This document shows positions 45,570-57,839 of a stretch of DNA of 64,000 bases, one piece after another. The position numbers and the translations under genes were made by a program. The DNA is from Zygnema cylindricum. Lineage: Eukaryota > Streptophyta > Zygnematophyceae > Zygnematales > Zygnemataceae. Positions within the stretch are counted from its first letter, which is position 1. Each line of letters opens with the position of its first letter. Under the pieces are notes generated by a model, which was given only the letters and a program-made list of their open reading frames with translations, did not search any database and had not been told where the DNA came from. Location: assembly GCA_037447655.1 (NCBI GenBank), contig JBBHKE010001595.1, positions 60,001-124,000 on the forward strand, written 5' to 3'.

Positions 45570-48500
45570 ATGGCGGATCCCGAGCTTCTTCCAGAAGCTG
45601 CTGCAGAGGACGATTTGCAGGTGAAAAAATCTCGCATTCATGACGCTCTGACCCTTCTAGAGTCGCAAAGAGCGGCTCTGGAACGCTTCACTGTCGACTG
45701 GAGGGACTTAGAAAGCTACTGGAGTCTCCGAGAAGGCGAACTAAAGGACAGAGAAAACCTTGTATCGGAAAAAGAGGCCGATCTCGTCCGAAAAGAGAAG
45801 GAATTCGAAGCTTCCAGTCGGACTCAGCTGGAAATTCTCACTAAGAGAGAGGCGGAAATCGCCGTAAAAGAAGCTGCGGCCGCCCAGAGAGTCCAGGAGC
45901 TCAAAGACGCCGCCATCGCCGCAGTTACAGACGAAAAACGGAAACGTGAAGCGGCTTTTTCCGTGCCGTCCGTACAGTCCGTACAGTCCGTACCGTCCTC
46001 GATGCAAGCCGTACAGGCCGTACAATCTTTGCAGTCTGCGCAGGTGGCGGCGGAGTTGGAAGCGGCGGATATAGGAAAGGTAGAGGGAGTTGGAGAGGGA
46101 GAGGGAGAGGGAGAGGGAGAGGGAGAGGGAGAGAGAGATGCCTCCAACAGAGGAGTAGTATCTTACCGAACTGCGAACGGAACTAACGACGAAACTAACG
46201 GAATAATAACCGCTAACAGAAGTGTTTCTGTTAACGGAGCGGAAGAAGCAGGGAACGCAGCTTCCGTGAAGGTGAAAACATTGATGACTGCCGGTCATAT
46301 TATCAACGGAGTAGGAGGAGGGAGTAGTAGCAGTCAAGCGAATAGGACAAACGCGTCCGCCAGCAAAGCTGACGTGGCAAAAGCTGACGCGGCAGACAGC
46401 CAAGTTGGCAGGTCAGGGGGGGGGGGGCAGGGGTGTGGGAGGGGGAGTGGGAGTGGGAGGGGGAGGGGGGGGGGGAGGGGGAGAGAGTGTGAAAGGGAGT
46501 CTGTCAGAAGTGAAGGTCCGACCTGAGCTTAAGAGCCTCTGTGAGAAAATGGACGGAGAGGGACTTTTGAAACTTTTTCTTTCTAAGAGGAAGGAAACTG
46601 TGGCTTTGAGAAATGAACTTCCGGCCGCTTTGTCGCGCGCCATAGACCCCGCGTCTCTCGTCCTTAGTGTGTTAGAGTTCTATCCCACTGGAGATTCCTC
46701 CAAGGAAAAAGACAATTCCCCCGACAAAAACCCGAAAGATACAAGGGATAGAGACTCTTCTTCTTCTTCTTTTTCGGGCAATGGCCCGGCGATCCGTAGA
46801 GTCTGTATCACATTCCTCGAGAGTCTCTCCTCTCTCCTCGATCACTCCTCTCCCTCCCAAAGCCTTATTGCCAGCGGGTCTCAACAAAAAGCCTCCGTCA
46901 TTCCCGCGACCGTCCAATCCCAGGCTCAGAAAGTCGCGGACCGTTGGATCGCGGGCGGTTTGTGTGGGGGGGTGGGAGGAGAGGAGATGGCCACTCTGGA
47001 CGCCCAGGCACTGCTCCAGTTATTGGCCACTTTTGGTATTGCGGGGCGGTACTCGGTGGAGGCGCTGTGCCGCTACGTGACGCTCATTGCAAGACGCAAG
47101 CAGTCGGCAGTGCTGTGTCGAGCACTGGGGCTACAAGACAAGATGCCAGGTCGGTAGGGAGACTGATCTCTCCCTCTCCCTCTCCCGCTCCTTCTCCCTC
47201 TTTCTCCCTCACCCTCCTTCCTCCTCTTCTTTCCATGTTCTTTCTTCATTCCAGTCCTTCCTCTTCTTCCTCCCTCCTCCCTCTTTCTGTCCTGGAGGAA
47301 TTTTCCTTATATAAGTATCATGGACTTATTCAGTGCCGCTTTTTCCCTTTTTCCTCTCTTCTCATTCTCTCTATCCTCACTTTTTCCTTTCTTTCGATCT
47401 CTCTCAATCCTCTCTTTCATTGTGGAAAAGGATACTTTTGAGGGAAGTGATTTTTACGAGGGGAAAACGATTGCAGTAACGGATATTGCACGTAATATTT
47501 GTTTACTTGTAAAAGAAATACCTCAAGGAGGTGATTGTTAGGCTAGTAAGGGACTTCATATTGTCATTTATGTTGCAATAATAGGTATTGCATGCAAATG
47601 GTATTTTTTGAGACCCAAGGTTTGGTCTGGATCGCTTTGTTTTATTGCAAATCCAACAATGTTCAAGTAGAATGAACATGATACGGAAAAACCTTTTGCA
47701 AGAGACTTTACCCTATTGTGAAGGCAGTCTTGAGGCACTGCAAATGTGTTTTTTTTCTGCAGAATAGAATGTTGTTTGCAGTTTTTTTTTTGCAGAATTT
47801 TTAGATTTTTCTGCAGAATGCAGTTATCTTCAGAACTTCAGTTGTCGATCGTTTCCTGGACTTCAGATTTTAGGGTTGGCGTTGAAGGGCTGCATGAAGT
47901 CTCTTCTATGGCTCTTTAATGGCGGAGGGGGAGGCAAAAGGAGTGGAAGAAAGAGAGGCTGAGTGAGAGGGAGAGGAGAGGGAGCGGTAGACTTGTGTTG
48001 TTTTCACAAAGCTTGGGGGCGGCTCCTCTCGTTTGGAGTTCATGAATGTACACCTTTCGTGAATTATTTCGGCTTTCAGGCAGAGTTGTCCTGGGGTGTC
48101 CAAGACTTTTTGTGCCTTAGGGATCTTTCCAAATTTGCACAGACTAACTGTTTTTATTTTCTCACATATGCAAGTGTAAATGTGGAAGTTTAAACCTCGA
48201 CATTTATCTGTATGTGTTTGTCTTTCTGTTCACAGGTGTGGAACCTTAAAGACCGTCAATTGAGAGGTGTCTGTATGTGTTTCTCTTTCTGACATATGTG
48301 TGGAAGTTTAAAACTCGACAATTTAGAGGCATGTATATGTGTGTCTTTTTGTGTTGTTTTGCAGACCTTGTGGATCGCCTCGCCAAAGATGGCAAACAGG
48401 TCGAAGCGCTTCGGTTTGCACATGAATTTGGTATTATGGACCGAGTTCAACCGGTTCCCATGCTGAAAGGCTATTTGAAAGAGGCCAAAAAGGCCGCGAC

Positions 48501-49768
48501 AACCATTCTCAAAAATGGAAATAGTTCTGCTGCTGCGCAGGTGTGTTTTTTTCCGATCATGCGGTGTGTGCTTAGACTCACACTTTTGTTTTGTTTGTTC
48601 TTAGAAATATGTGTGGTGTGTGCTATAGTAAGCTCACCCTTTTGTTTTGGTGCCTCTCGACTTCAATCTTGATTTACTGTTTATGTATTGCATTTTAATT
48701 TTCAGTTCATGTATTGCATTTCTGCAGTAATTTGTTTCAGTTCAGAATTTGTCACTTCTTTTAACCTTGAGGGAAGGGGTATTGTTGAATGTAGGCTACA
48801 TGTCTTATTAGTTGGTTTGTTGGTTGGGGAAGGATATGTTTAAAAAATTTGAAACTATTCTGTTTGAGTGTAAGACTGTTAGGGGTCCATATAATCATGA
48901 GGTTTTTACTCACAACCATGTAGAATAGTGACATTAACGTGAGTAATGTATGGCGTTCCATGCTGCGCGTTACTTTTCTTACTCATAATCACAGTATGGC
49001 CAGTATGTGGTAAAATGCGATGTGAATATCCTAAAATGCCCCAAAAGCCCAATTTTTTATCAACTTTAAAGTGCAGTTTAGTTACTCTCGTCTGAATGTT
49101 TTAAATACTTGCAGAATGAGTCCACTGTGAAGGAAATGGGTGCTCTCCGTACCGTGATTCGATGCATTGAAGAATACGAAATCGAGTCTCAATTTCCCTC
49201 CGCTCCACTGAAAAAGCGCATGGAACAGTTAGACAAAGCCAAAGCAGATCGCAAACGAGCCGCTGTTACCCTAAAAGCTCAAACCAAACGACCTCGGGCA
49301 AATGATGGTCCTGTTAACGGAAACGTCAGCAGTCAAATGGAAAGAGATCGAGGTTTTGCGAGAGGAGATTCGGCTCGATATGGGGCAGGTGTTATTGGCT
49401 CCCGTCCTCCTTATACCAATTCGGCGTCAACCAGTGCCACTGCTTATCAAGGTAATGTTCTCTATGGGAGCAGTCAAGTGGCGACAACTTATACAGGAGG
49501 AACTACTTACGATCGACGGGCTTCGGGAGGTTTACGACATTTTAATACGAGTGCAGGAAGTCCTGTTGCTTTAACAGGCTCGTTTTTGTATGCCTCCGAT
49601 TCTCTATCTCCGACTCCAACGGTTCTCTATGCCTCTCCAAATCAGTACTCTACTACTCCTACTTATACGAGTGCTCCTACCACTGGAGCTTTTGCCTCTT
49701 CGGGATACCAGTTTGGAAGTGGTCTTCCTCCTCCTCCTCCAGCATACCAAACTACGTATAAACACTAG
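45570..49768 (+). CDS. FRL: FRIGIDA-like protein, three coding exons, frame change at a G-run
   Basis: Exons: 45570-47149, 48365-48540, 49115-49768, with GT/AG borders and phases 1 and 0. The start is the ATG of MADPELLPEAAAEDDLQVKK, after a CT-rich leader. The N-terminal 120 residues are coiled coil, followed by an SVPSVQ-type repeat and a (GE)n run. The FRIGIDA domain follows: LKSLCEKMDGEGLLKLFLSK, ELPAALSRAIDPASLVLSVL, LDAQALLQLLATFGIAGRY, RRKQSAVLCRALGLQDKMP. Exon 2 continues with DRLAKDGKQVEALRFAHEFG and VPMLKGYLKEAKKAA. The tail is basic, then Tyr/Thr/Pro-rich. Family members are nuclear and some act in the FRI complex that raises flowering-repressor transcription in Arabidopsis; the role outside flowering plants is unknown. 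Upstream and FRIGIDA-domain parts are in different frames that meet in the G-rich tract at 46418-46482, so as written the gene is frameshifted. Confidence 0.88.
48175..48364 (+). repeat. Three ~57-base tandem units ending at the exon 2 acceptor of the FRIGIDA-like gene
   Basis: Units share TGTGGAAGTTTAAAACTCGA, then CAATTTAGAGG and TGTATGTGTTT. One unit keeps TTCTGTTCACAG, a possible second acceptor upstream of the assigned TTGTTTTGCAG. Confidence 0.75.
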
Positions 49769-49811
49769 GAAATTACACAACTCTAAATTCGGTGCACACG
49801 TTTTTCTGGAG

Positions 49812-49843
<32 letters not shown>

Positions 49844-51075
49844 GCAGAGAAAGTGACGTGAGCTTGTTTTGGATATTAGTTACGTTTGTCCTTTTATAAA
49901 GTTCTGGAGTCCATCCCTTTTCGTATTTTCACAGTTTCGCAGTTTCAGTGTTACAGTTTTACAGTTTTACAGTTGTACGTTTCAGTGAAAGAAATCCTTG
50001 GTAATGAAGGGAAAGAAAATCGGTTGGTATAGTCTGTTTCCATGTAGTAGTCGCCTGTAGTTATAGGAAAACTGAAAATAATGTCAAAAACAAAACCCTA
50101 AAGAAGCTTCATGTAATCGTTTGCTGAACCCTAAGGCCTATGGTTGACGGGAATTGTTTTTATTAGGAATGATTGGCAGGAATTGGCTCTCTTTGGTCTT
50201 AAGTAAAGTCCATTTCTTGCGGTTTTGAAGAGTTTTAATTTACTCTTTTAAAACAGTTTGGTTGGGAGCAATCGAATCATTCCTGGTTTTTAGGGTTTTT
50301 TTTGGTTTTAGGGTTTGATTTTGCGGTTTTAGGGTTGGCAGGGAGTACTTTTGTAAAGCGGTCTTGCATCTTGTGGTTGAAAAAAGAAAAAAATCAGTTT
50401 TTTTTTTTTTTTTAGGTTTAGTGGGCCTTTAAGAGTTATCAGGCAATGATTCTTTCCTTCCCTCCCTCCCTTGTTGGTATCCTTTTGTTGGGTCTTCGAT
50501 TGTCACGGTCTATGGTTTGAATTGTAATAAGCCTCAGACATTTTTATGCTACTTTAATTAACAAGGATAAGATGGAAAAGTTGTGAAATAGGCTCGCATA
50601 AAGTCTTTCTTGATGTCTTTGTTTGTACATAATTTCTTGTTCCGTCCTATTCTTTTTTCGTCTTGATGTTCGAGTCAGAAATAGTGCAGTTATCGGTCAA
50701 TGTAAGTGTATGCTATAAGTGTGACATCAGGAATATGTTTGTTTATATAACATTCTTGTTTCTGCTTTAACTTTTTGCGGAAATTAATTGTGGTTTTTAT
50801 TGCGGTTAAGATTTTTATTGCACTGCAAATCAATTCAATCAGTAGCGGTGTTCTGACATGCACAAGATTGTGAATCTAAGTAAAGCTTAAAGAATGTTAT
50901 TCGATGTTTCTGACAGATCTGATAAAAAAATTGGAATGTTCCTTATATAAATTTTTTTATGAGATTGATGAAAGATTTTACAGTAATTGGTAAAGCTTCG
51001 CAGGTGCACCTAATTTCGTCACTTTCTTTTTCACCTTATAATCATTTTTTTTTCTTTGCACACACGTCCTGAGGT
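49769..51075. other. 3' flank of the FRIGIDA-like gene, no further gene seen
   Basis: Thymine-rich sequence with TTTTAGGGTTTT strings (50290-50340) and a T-run near 50398. It should contain the 3' UTR and polyadenylation site; no single signal can be assigned. Confidence 0.5.
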
Positions 51076-51319
51076 TGTGTGCCCATGTAACTCGAACTTA
51101 GGCTGTGATGGAAACGGGGTTTCCATCTGGAGGTGTTAGTAATTGTACGGACAGGCGTTGTACAGACAGGTGGCAGTGGTATTTAGGACGATGGCGGGTG
51201 GTGCTTGTAAACAAGCTCTCACGTACGTGTACAATTCAGAGTAGTACCGCGTCGCCTAAAGTTTTGATATTGAGAATAGTCAAAGATTTTTCAAACCGCG
51301 CAATCTGCATGTAATATTT

Positions 51320-52428
51320 GTTTGGGTTTACTCTCGACAGCGCGTGTTGCTCCAGCCGCCTATTTGGTAAGTTGGTGCCTTGTTGCTTCCACTATTGTCT
51401 CTCATTTTGTGGTTGGGGACACTCCTATTCTTGCGGCCGTGGTTCCCCGTGTTTCCGATGGTGAGCTCGCCTTCCAACGGTCCTTTTTGGATACATCAAG
51501 TTCTCTTAATCCGTCTGCTATCGAGGACGTGCCGATGTTTTCCACTCTTGTTACGACATCCGTTGCGCGTGTTCAAGAATCCATTTCTGATCGGGTTGTC
51601 GCCGCTATTAAATCCCAGCTTCTCGAGGCGCTTCCTTCCAATTCTTCGCGTGCACGCTTCCTGTCTTGTGGCGGACCTAGCTCTAGAGCTTGGCTATTGG
51701 CTGTCCCAATCTTATCCACTCTTCGTTTCACCCCAGCTCAGTTCTCGACGACCCTTAGGTTCCGGCTTGGCCTCCCTTACCCACCTTTGCTTGGCTCACA
51801 TGTTTGCTCCTGTGGCCACGTTCTCGAGCCCGACGGGGTCCATTTACTTCGTTGCTCCCACGGGGGCGAGTTAATTCATGCGCACGACACGCTTCGAGAC
51901 ACCATCACTACTATCGCTTCTAAGGGGGGATTTTCTGTTCGCCGGGAAGTCTCTCACATTATTCCTTCGCGTCGGATTGATCTTGTATTACTTGATGGTG
52001 CGCGTCGTACATTTGGTGACATTGTTGTGGCGAACCCTACCCCAACTACAGTCGTCAACCAAGCAGCTCGGCATGTGGGAGTGGCCGTCCGTGACGTGGT
52101 TAAAAGGAAAGAGCGTGATTATGCCCATCGCGATGCTATGGATGGCTTCATTCCGATGGCGGTCGAGATATTTGGTTGTTTGGGTGTGGCTTTGGATGAG
52201 TTTTTCCGTACTTGTGGTCGGCGCTCGTTCGAGAGGCGGGGACTTGGGAGCCGTTCTGTTTCAGTCCTTACTTCTTTTTTTCGTCAACGTTTTTTCGTGG
52301 CCCTACAACGGGTGTTGGCTTCTATATTTTTTCGATCGTCTATTACCGTTATGGATCAACGGCGTGTTCCGGAACTTCCTCCGCGTGCTCCTCCGGGATT
52401 CGGGGACCTACGTGGTTGCTTTCGGTAA
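51320..52428 (+). pseudogene. LINE fragment: C-terminal region with restriction-like endonuclease
   Basis: A 368-codon frame ends in TAA and lacks any reverse-transcriptase core, as in a 5'-truncated non-LTR insertion. It contains CSCGHVLEPDGVHLLRC, a Cys/His cluster as seen before restriction-like endonucleases of R2/NeSL-type elements. This is followed by HAHDTLRDTI, then SRRIDLVLLDGARRTFGDIV, carrying the R.D..(15-18)..D pattern of a PD-(D/E)XK nuclease, and VANPT. A conserved tail (AVEIFGCLG, SVLTSFFRQRFFVALQRVLA) follows. Similar C-termini occur in multicopy proteins of non-flowering streptophytes, from memory. The frame is intact and uninterrupted, suggesting a fairly young insertion. 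Confidence 0.65.
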
Positions 52429-53745
52429 TTTTTTTTGTTTTTTTGGGGGTCTTTTTTTTGTTTTTTTTTTTTTTTTTTACATGTTAGATTTTTACTTTGA
52501 TGTTTTGCTTGCTGGGTTTTGCTTTTTTGGGTATTTTCGATTTCCTTGCCATCCTTTCGTATTTTCGTCGGTTTTGCCTTGATTTTCTTTTTTGTTTATT
52601 CCCTTGTCATGTGGTTCTTTCTGTTTTAGAAATGCTACTTCATTTTGTTCCGATAGACTCAAATGGTTTACCATCGCGCTTTTTAATAAAGTCGCCCCCC
52701 GGTTAATATTTGTACTTGTGTACTATGTCATTGTACCATAGAAATCCCTTCTCTTCATAGACGCCCTGTCTTTCTTAATTGTGTTTTTTTTAGTTTTGTC
52801 TTTTCGAAACAAGAATTTTTTTTCTTTTCACATATTCCTTGTCAACCTTGTCTTTTTGGAACGTCTTTCAAACGGATATCGTCCATTAAAGGTTTTAGGT
52901 TAGATTTTGATGGATTCACGTCCACTTTGTACGAAGGCACTGCCAAGTGTAAAAGCTTCACTGGTTGTCCATTGGGAGTCAATTGTGTATCATCCATGTG
53001 TAGATATTCTACAACCTCTTCAGATGGCTACACTCCTCCATAGGGACAATTGAGGACGGTACAACCCTGTATCGCTTGTAGTGTTAACATTTTTTTCTCC
53101 ACTCAGGGTGAAGTTCCATTACAAGGTCAAAGTAACGTATCCACCAAATGCCTTTGGTTCCATTGTGTCAGGTCAGCAAACTGCTTTTTAATTGCATGGC
53201 TCATTTTGGTTGGTACCACGTAGGATACCAATAGAATTCTGAAAATCTACAAAGATTCTTTGACAGCAAAGTGTGAACTTGATATTTGTAACTGTGTAGG
53301 TAAAAAGTGACTAGTACGGAGTGTACGATAATGTGCCATCTGTACGCTTGATCATATTTTATAGGGAAACATTATAATGAAATGTAATGAGACTCTTTTT
53401 TTTCTCTCAAATCTTGCCCTAACTCATTTCTAAATGCTTCTCTTTAACTTAAAACTTCCGTTGCAGCGTCCTTTTGCGCTTGCCTTCTTTCTACATAGAT
53501 TTTTTCAAAATGGAATTGCTGCTCATACTAATCCTCCTTATTCTAACCAATTTGAGGAGGAATGCATCATTCTAACCATCATGATGTTTCTTATTTAGAA
53601 TAACATCATGACAGCTTCCCAAACCTTCGTAGATTTGGTCGAGGGTTTTAAGAGGTCGCTGAAAAGTCATAGACGACCTGTTTCATCTTCAAAAATACCT
53701 TGTCGACTATTTGGTTGAAGAATTATGACATCGTATGGAGACAGT
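52429..53745. other. T-rich 3' trailer of the LINE and unassigned spacer
   Basis: Long T-runs (52460-52480) follow the LINE stop codon. No A-tail or target duplication could be fixed. From 52.8 to 53.7 kb no protein motif is recognised. Confidence 0.4.
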
Positions 53746-53749
53746 TCAT

Positions 53750-54330
53750 TGGAAACTTGTTGTAATGCGGCAAATTGAGATGGTTATTTACTACCTCGCC
53801 ATAAGAAACATCGCTTGTTCGGTATGGGATCTTTGGTTTTAGTAGAATGGCGCTTACAAGAAAACAAACAATATTTTGTCGAGCGGTGTGGGACATCCTT
53901 AAGCCACGGTTGATGAAGTGGCTAACCGGTGCAAGATTTAAGGAACTTGTAACGACATTTAAAGACTACAAATTTGAGTTTCCCAATTGTTTTTAAGCCA
54001 TCGATGCCACGCAAATAAATATAGGGTTAGGGTTTGATATGCGACAGTCGGATCTACGATAGGGAGAGAAACTACAGTACTATTTTGCAAGCTGTGGTGG
54101 CGTTGAACACCCGGATATTAGATGCATGTGTAGGTTGGGCCGGCATCGTGTACGATTCCAGAGTCTTCAAAATTTGGGGATAGGAAATGTTATCTTGTTT
54201 ATATGTTAGAGGAATTTAGATACCTAGACGAGGATTCTCCACCCACCACACACCAAAACGAGGAAGAAAAGAATGTCTAAAGACAGGAGAGGGTTGCATA
54301 AGCCGACGATGAAGCGTAATTTTTTAGTTG
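53750..54330 (+). pseudogene. Decayed PIF/Harbinger (HARBI1-type) transposase
   Basis: Pieces in shifting frames read QIEMVIYYLAIRNIACSVWD, VWDILKPRLMKWLTG, FPNCF followed by a stop and AIDATQINI, then YSTILQAVVALNTRILDACV and GWAGIVYDSRVFK. These match the DDE core of Harbinger transposases (usual forms FPN..GAIDGTHI and LQ.V.D..G...D...GWPGSVHDARV). Two acidic residues (AID, YDSRV) are visible. Several stops and frame changes make it inactive. It may be a relative of the source of the TTA-flanked elements at 10 and 20 kb. Confidence 0.8.
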
Positions 54331-57300
54331 AACATATTTATGGGAGACATGGAGCAAATTAACTCGTGTGATTTGGTTAATGAAAGACATGTTTATTATT
54401 TAATATGGATTTATTTTTGTGGTTAGGTTAATCAAACGAGGAAGCGAGGGACAATGTTTACACAAGAATCTAAAAATATTTCTTCATATTATCTTTTTTA
54501 TATTAAAGTATGACATTTGAAAATACCATTGCCCCATTGCAAATTATCATTCGATTTCCCGGTTTTTGTTTTAAGCAACTGTTAGTTGATGTTGTCTTCT
54601 TCCCTCTTGGAAAGGTGTGGAAAATAATTTTGATAACCCTATATATTTTCCAAGACAAATGTCAAAAGGTATTGATTGAGGGTAGAATGGCTGATTTTAT
54701 AGATAGAAAACCGGTTTGAAATAGTTAGTTTCTCTCCTATCCCCCTTTTTTTTTCTCTTGCGCGCTTTCTCTCCTCCTCTTATTGGAATTTGATTACTTG
54801 GGAGAGGGGAGAAAAAGAGTAAGACAGGGAGAGAGAGAAAGAGATAAAGAGAGTGGGAGGGAGAGAAAGAGAGAGATGGAGTCAAAAAATTTCAATTTTT
54901 TTTGCTTGCTTTCCATTTTCACATTTGGCATTGGACATTATTAGAGAAACGCAAAAACTGCCCATTTGTGTGAAGATATCATGGCACAATTTCTCTTGTT
55001 GCCCTTGTGAAGGGAAAAGCGTCATAGAGCCAATGGTCACACAAACATTTCATTTTTGTCAATCACGAATTTGTTGCAGCTCCTTGTGTTAAATCAATTT
55101 CTACTTTTTGGCAGGAATTCTTGCGGAAGAAAAATAGTCTTGGTTCAGGTGTTGCGATGGGGAGAAAGTACATGAATTACCACCTCATTTAGGCGTTTAT
55201 TGTGTATCCGCATTGCCTCGAAGAAAAAATTGTCTGAAACTTCCCAAGAAAGTCATTTTTCCAATCAATTTGTAACTTTGAAGAAGGTCAATGATATTTG
55301 ATGCCTTAGCGCCCTCTCACGTGAGAACGTTAATTTGCATATTTTTGACTCGTAATTGTTTGTGTTATTTGTTCAAAGACTACACTAATTCTACACTAAT
55401 TCCACGCTAGATCAAACTACAAAAATCCATTTAATGAAATCATAAACGTTTTGTCGACGACGAATGAATGCAAAAAAAGTGAAAAGTAATGCCAAAAATT
55501 CGGGTGTTTCACCATTTTTCTTCGCTAATCGAATAAGTCCCTGTTTTTTGTTTCTCGTTCTCTTCGGTATATCCGCAGCCTTGAATAAAAATTTCAGTTG
55601 GGACATACCTCACGTACCTCACAATTTCCATGTTCAATTAGACGTGTTGGTGTCGTTACGGCCCTCTCGCTCGGCGAGCATGCAACGACATCAATTAAAC
55701 GAAGTCTTCCTTTTTCCGTCTTTTCCCAATTCGTAGCGAGAATTTCCTCGAACTTGTTGGATGTGTCGTTCATTTTTTCACCGTCATTTCATGAATTTCT
55801 AGTGCAATTTGCCAAAAGAAGTTCAGTTCCAATAACCATGCGGTGTTTGTTTTTTTTTCAGTTATTCGGCGTTTTCCAGAACTGTTACAGTAAATGTTTT
55901 CGGTTGGTCGTGAGTCAGGTGGTGTCTCCTCAAGAGTACTTGACCCTCCTTGGCTAAGTACGAACGTGTCTTTGAAATGTGTAAGTGTTATGCTATCATT
56001 ACCAACCATTCCCTCATCTATAACCGCATAAAATTTCTCATCACAACTACCAAGAATTTTTTTGTCCGTCCTATTACACCCTCCCTCCTATTCGACACTG
56101 ACATCCCCCGGGAATCCTTGGACCCACAAGGGATCTTGGACTACCAATCCATGACCTTTTCATAATCCCTGAAATTATTATCCCATTTTTGTTGGCACTT
56201 CCTATGGGGTTTATACGCACCTTCTTGTTCCAACTGATGACTTATTAGCCTCTATTTTTCGTTCGCAGGTTGATGTTTGGCCTGGAGGCGGTTGAGCTTC
56301 TCATTTCGCATCTCCTAGACTTTAAAAGTAATAAGCTTTAACGCTTCACTCGCGGTCCATCGGTCGTAGGTGGATGGGGAGTTTGGAGATACACCGTTAA
56401 TGTCTTCTTTTTCAGTTTCTCCCTTTTCCGTATTTTTACATAGATCTGCTCCTTTTCTCCGCCTCCTCCCCACTCCTTTGCCTTACTTTTGGTTGTTTTT
56501 TCGCCGAAGGCGGTTTTGTAACACCACTATCTCCAAAAATCACAAGAAAATGTAAAAAATAATATTTTAGAGGAAGAAGAATAATAATATTTCAAAAAAA
56601 ATTGAAGAGTTTTTGAACATAGATTTCTGAAGAAGATTGAAGAAGAAAAAGATTGAAGAAGGTGAAGCTTTTAGAAAAAGAAAAGATTTAAGAAAAAGAA
56701 GAAGATTTTAGAAGAAATAACATAAGATTTCAGATTGTGGAAGGAGAAGATTTCGGGTTGAGTAAGAAGAGAATTTCAAATTGATGAAGAAAATCAAGAT
56801 TTCCAATTGAAGAGGAAGAGCAAGAAAAAAATAAGAAAAGGAAGATTTTAGGAAGAAGAAGTAGAAGAGGATTTCAGACTGATAAGGAAGATGAACATGT
56901 GAGGAAGGATTAGGGAACGTCATGTATTACGTTTGTCACGTGGTTGCTACTTCCTCTTTCGATGTTCAAAGATTTGTGACTATTGCGACCATTTTCTTCG
57001 ACGATGACAAGATTTACGGGAGGAATCAAATCAAATAAAATTATTGGATTAAAACTGAAAGGGGTTGTATCCACCTACTGAGAAAGACATGAGAAAGACA
57101 TCCTGTTGTAGAGAAGAAGACAAGAGAAGGCACGTGAAGACAAGTTTTTGGAAAACAATGATTAAAATGCACGGGCTGCTTAGTTGTGTGAGATATTCCA
57201 TCTTCCCGCCCTTATACATGCAAACAAAACTTTTCTAAAATTGGCGGCAAGTGGAACCCTAACTAATGTTCGAAATATCGAACAGAAAAAGTTTGGATTC

Positions 57301-57705
57301 AAATTTAAACCGGTGAGTGAAATTTCTAAAACGGAATGCCATAAAGCTGCGGCAAATCGTGAACGTCAAAAAAAATCAATAGAAAAATAGGAAAAATGCG
57401 CGCCAAACTATGAAAGTACAAAATAAAAATAAAAAAATAGAGTGACGGAAAAGCATGGGAACCTGCGAAAGTGAGAGAAATTTCAAAAAGGAATGGCGAG
57501 AACGTGCAACAAACTGCGAAACCCAAAAAGTTATCAAAAGTTTTCAAAAGTTTCGAAATTCAAACGCTCTGGCGGCAACTTTGAACGTGGGAGCGTGACA
57601 AGATGATAATGTCGGTGGACACGTGTCCACCCAGGCGTAAGGCACCTGGTCTATACGACGTGTAGGCACCTGTTTGCACGTTCACAGAGTAATCGGCACC
57701 AATTA
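54331..57705. other. Intergenic, no supported gene; GA-rich tract inside
   Basis: Overlapping frames at 55.46-56.17 kb show no family motif and biased composition. A GAAGAAGATT-type purine-rich stretch runs from about 56560 to 56900. Nothing else is supported. Confidence 0.5.
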
Positions 57706-57710
57706 AACTA

Positions 57711-57793
57711 CACTATATATCAGCGTAAAGTAAAAGGGCTGTCATTTCGGGACGCCGATATTGTGTTATTAACACTCATAGCGATTCACGGTG
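57711..57793. mobile_element. Very short TA-target MITE derivative
   Basis: The right end CTCATAGCGATTCACGGTG followed by TA is a good family terminus. The left end CACTATATATCAGCG is weak. At 83 bases it is the smallest copy and may be a deletion product. Confidence 0.5.
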
Positions 57794-57839
57794 TACTCCA
57801 CTATTTCTTCTTATAAAATCTCACCTTTTGTGATGAAAC

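Noticed and set aside
51380-52582. Two further plus-strand frames of 164 and 234 codons
   Set aside because: They overlap the LINE C-terminal frame, which alone carries recognisable nuclease motifs.
55464-56165. Overlapping plus-strand frames of 71-119 codons
   Set aside because: Biased composition, no family motif, no splice context; insufficient to call a gene.
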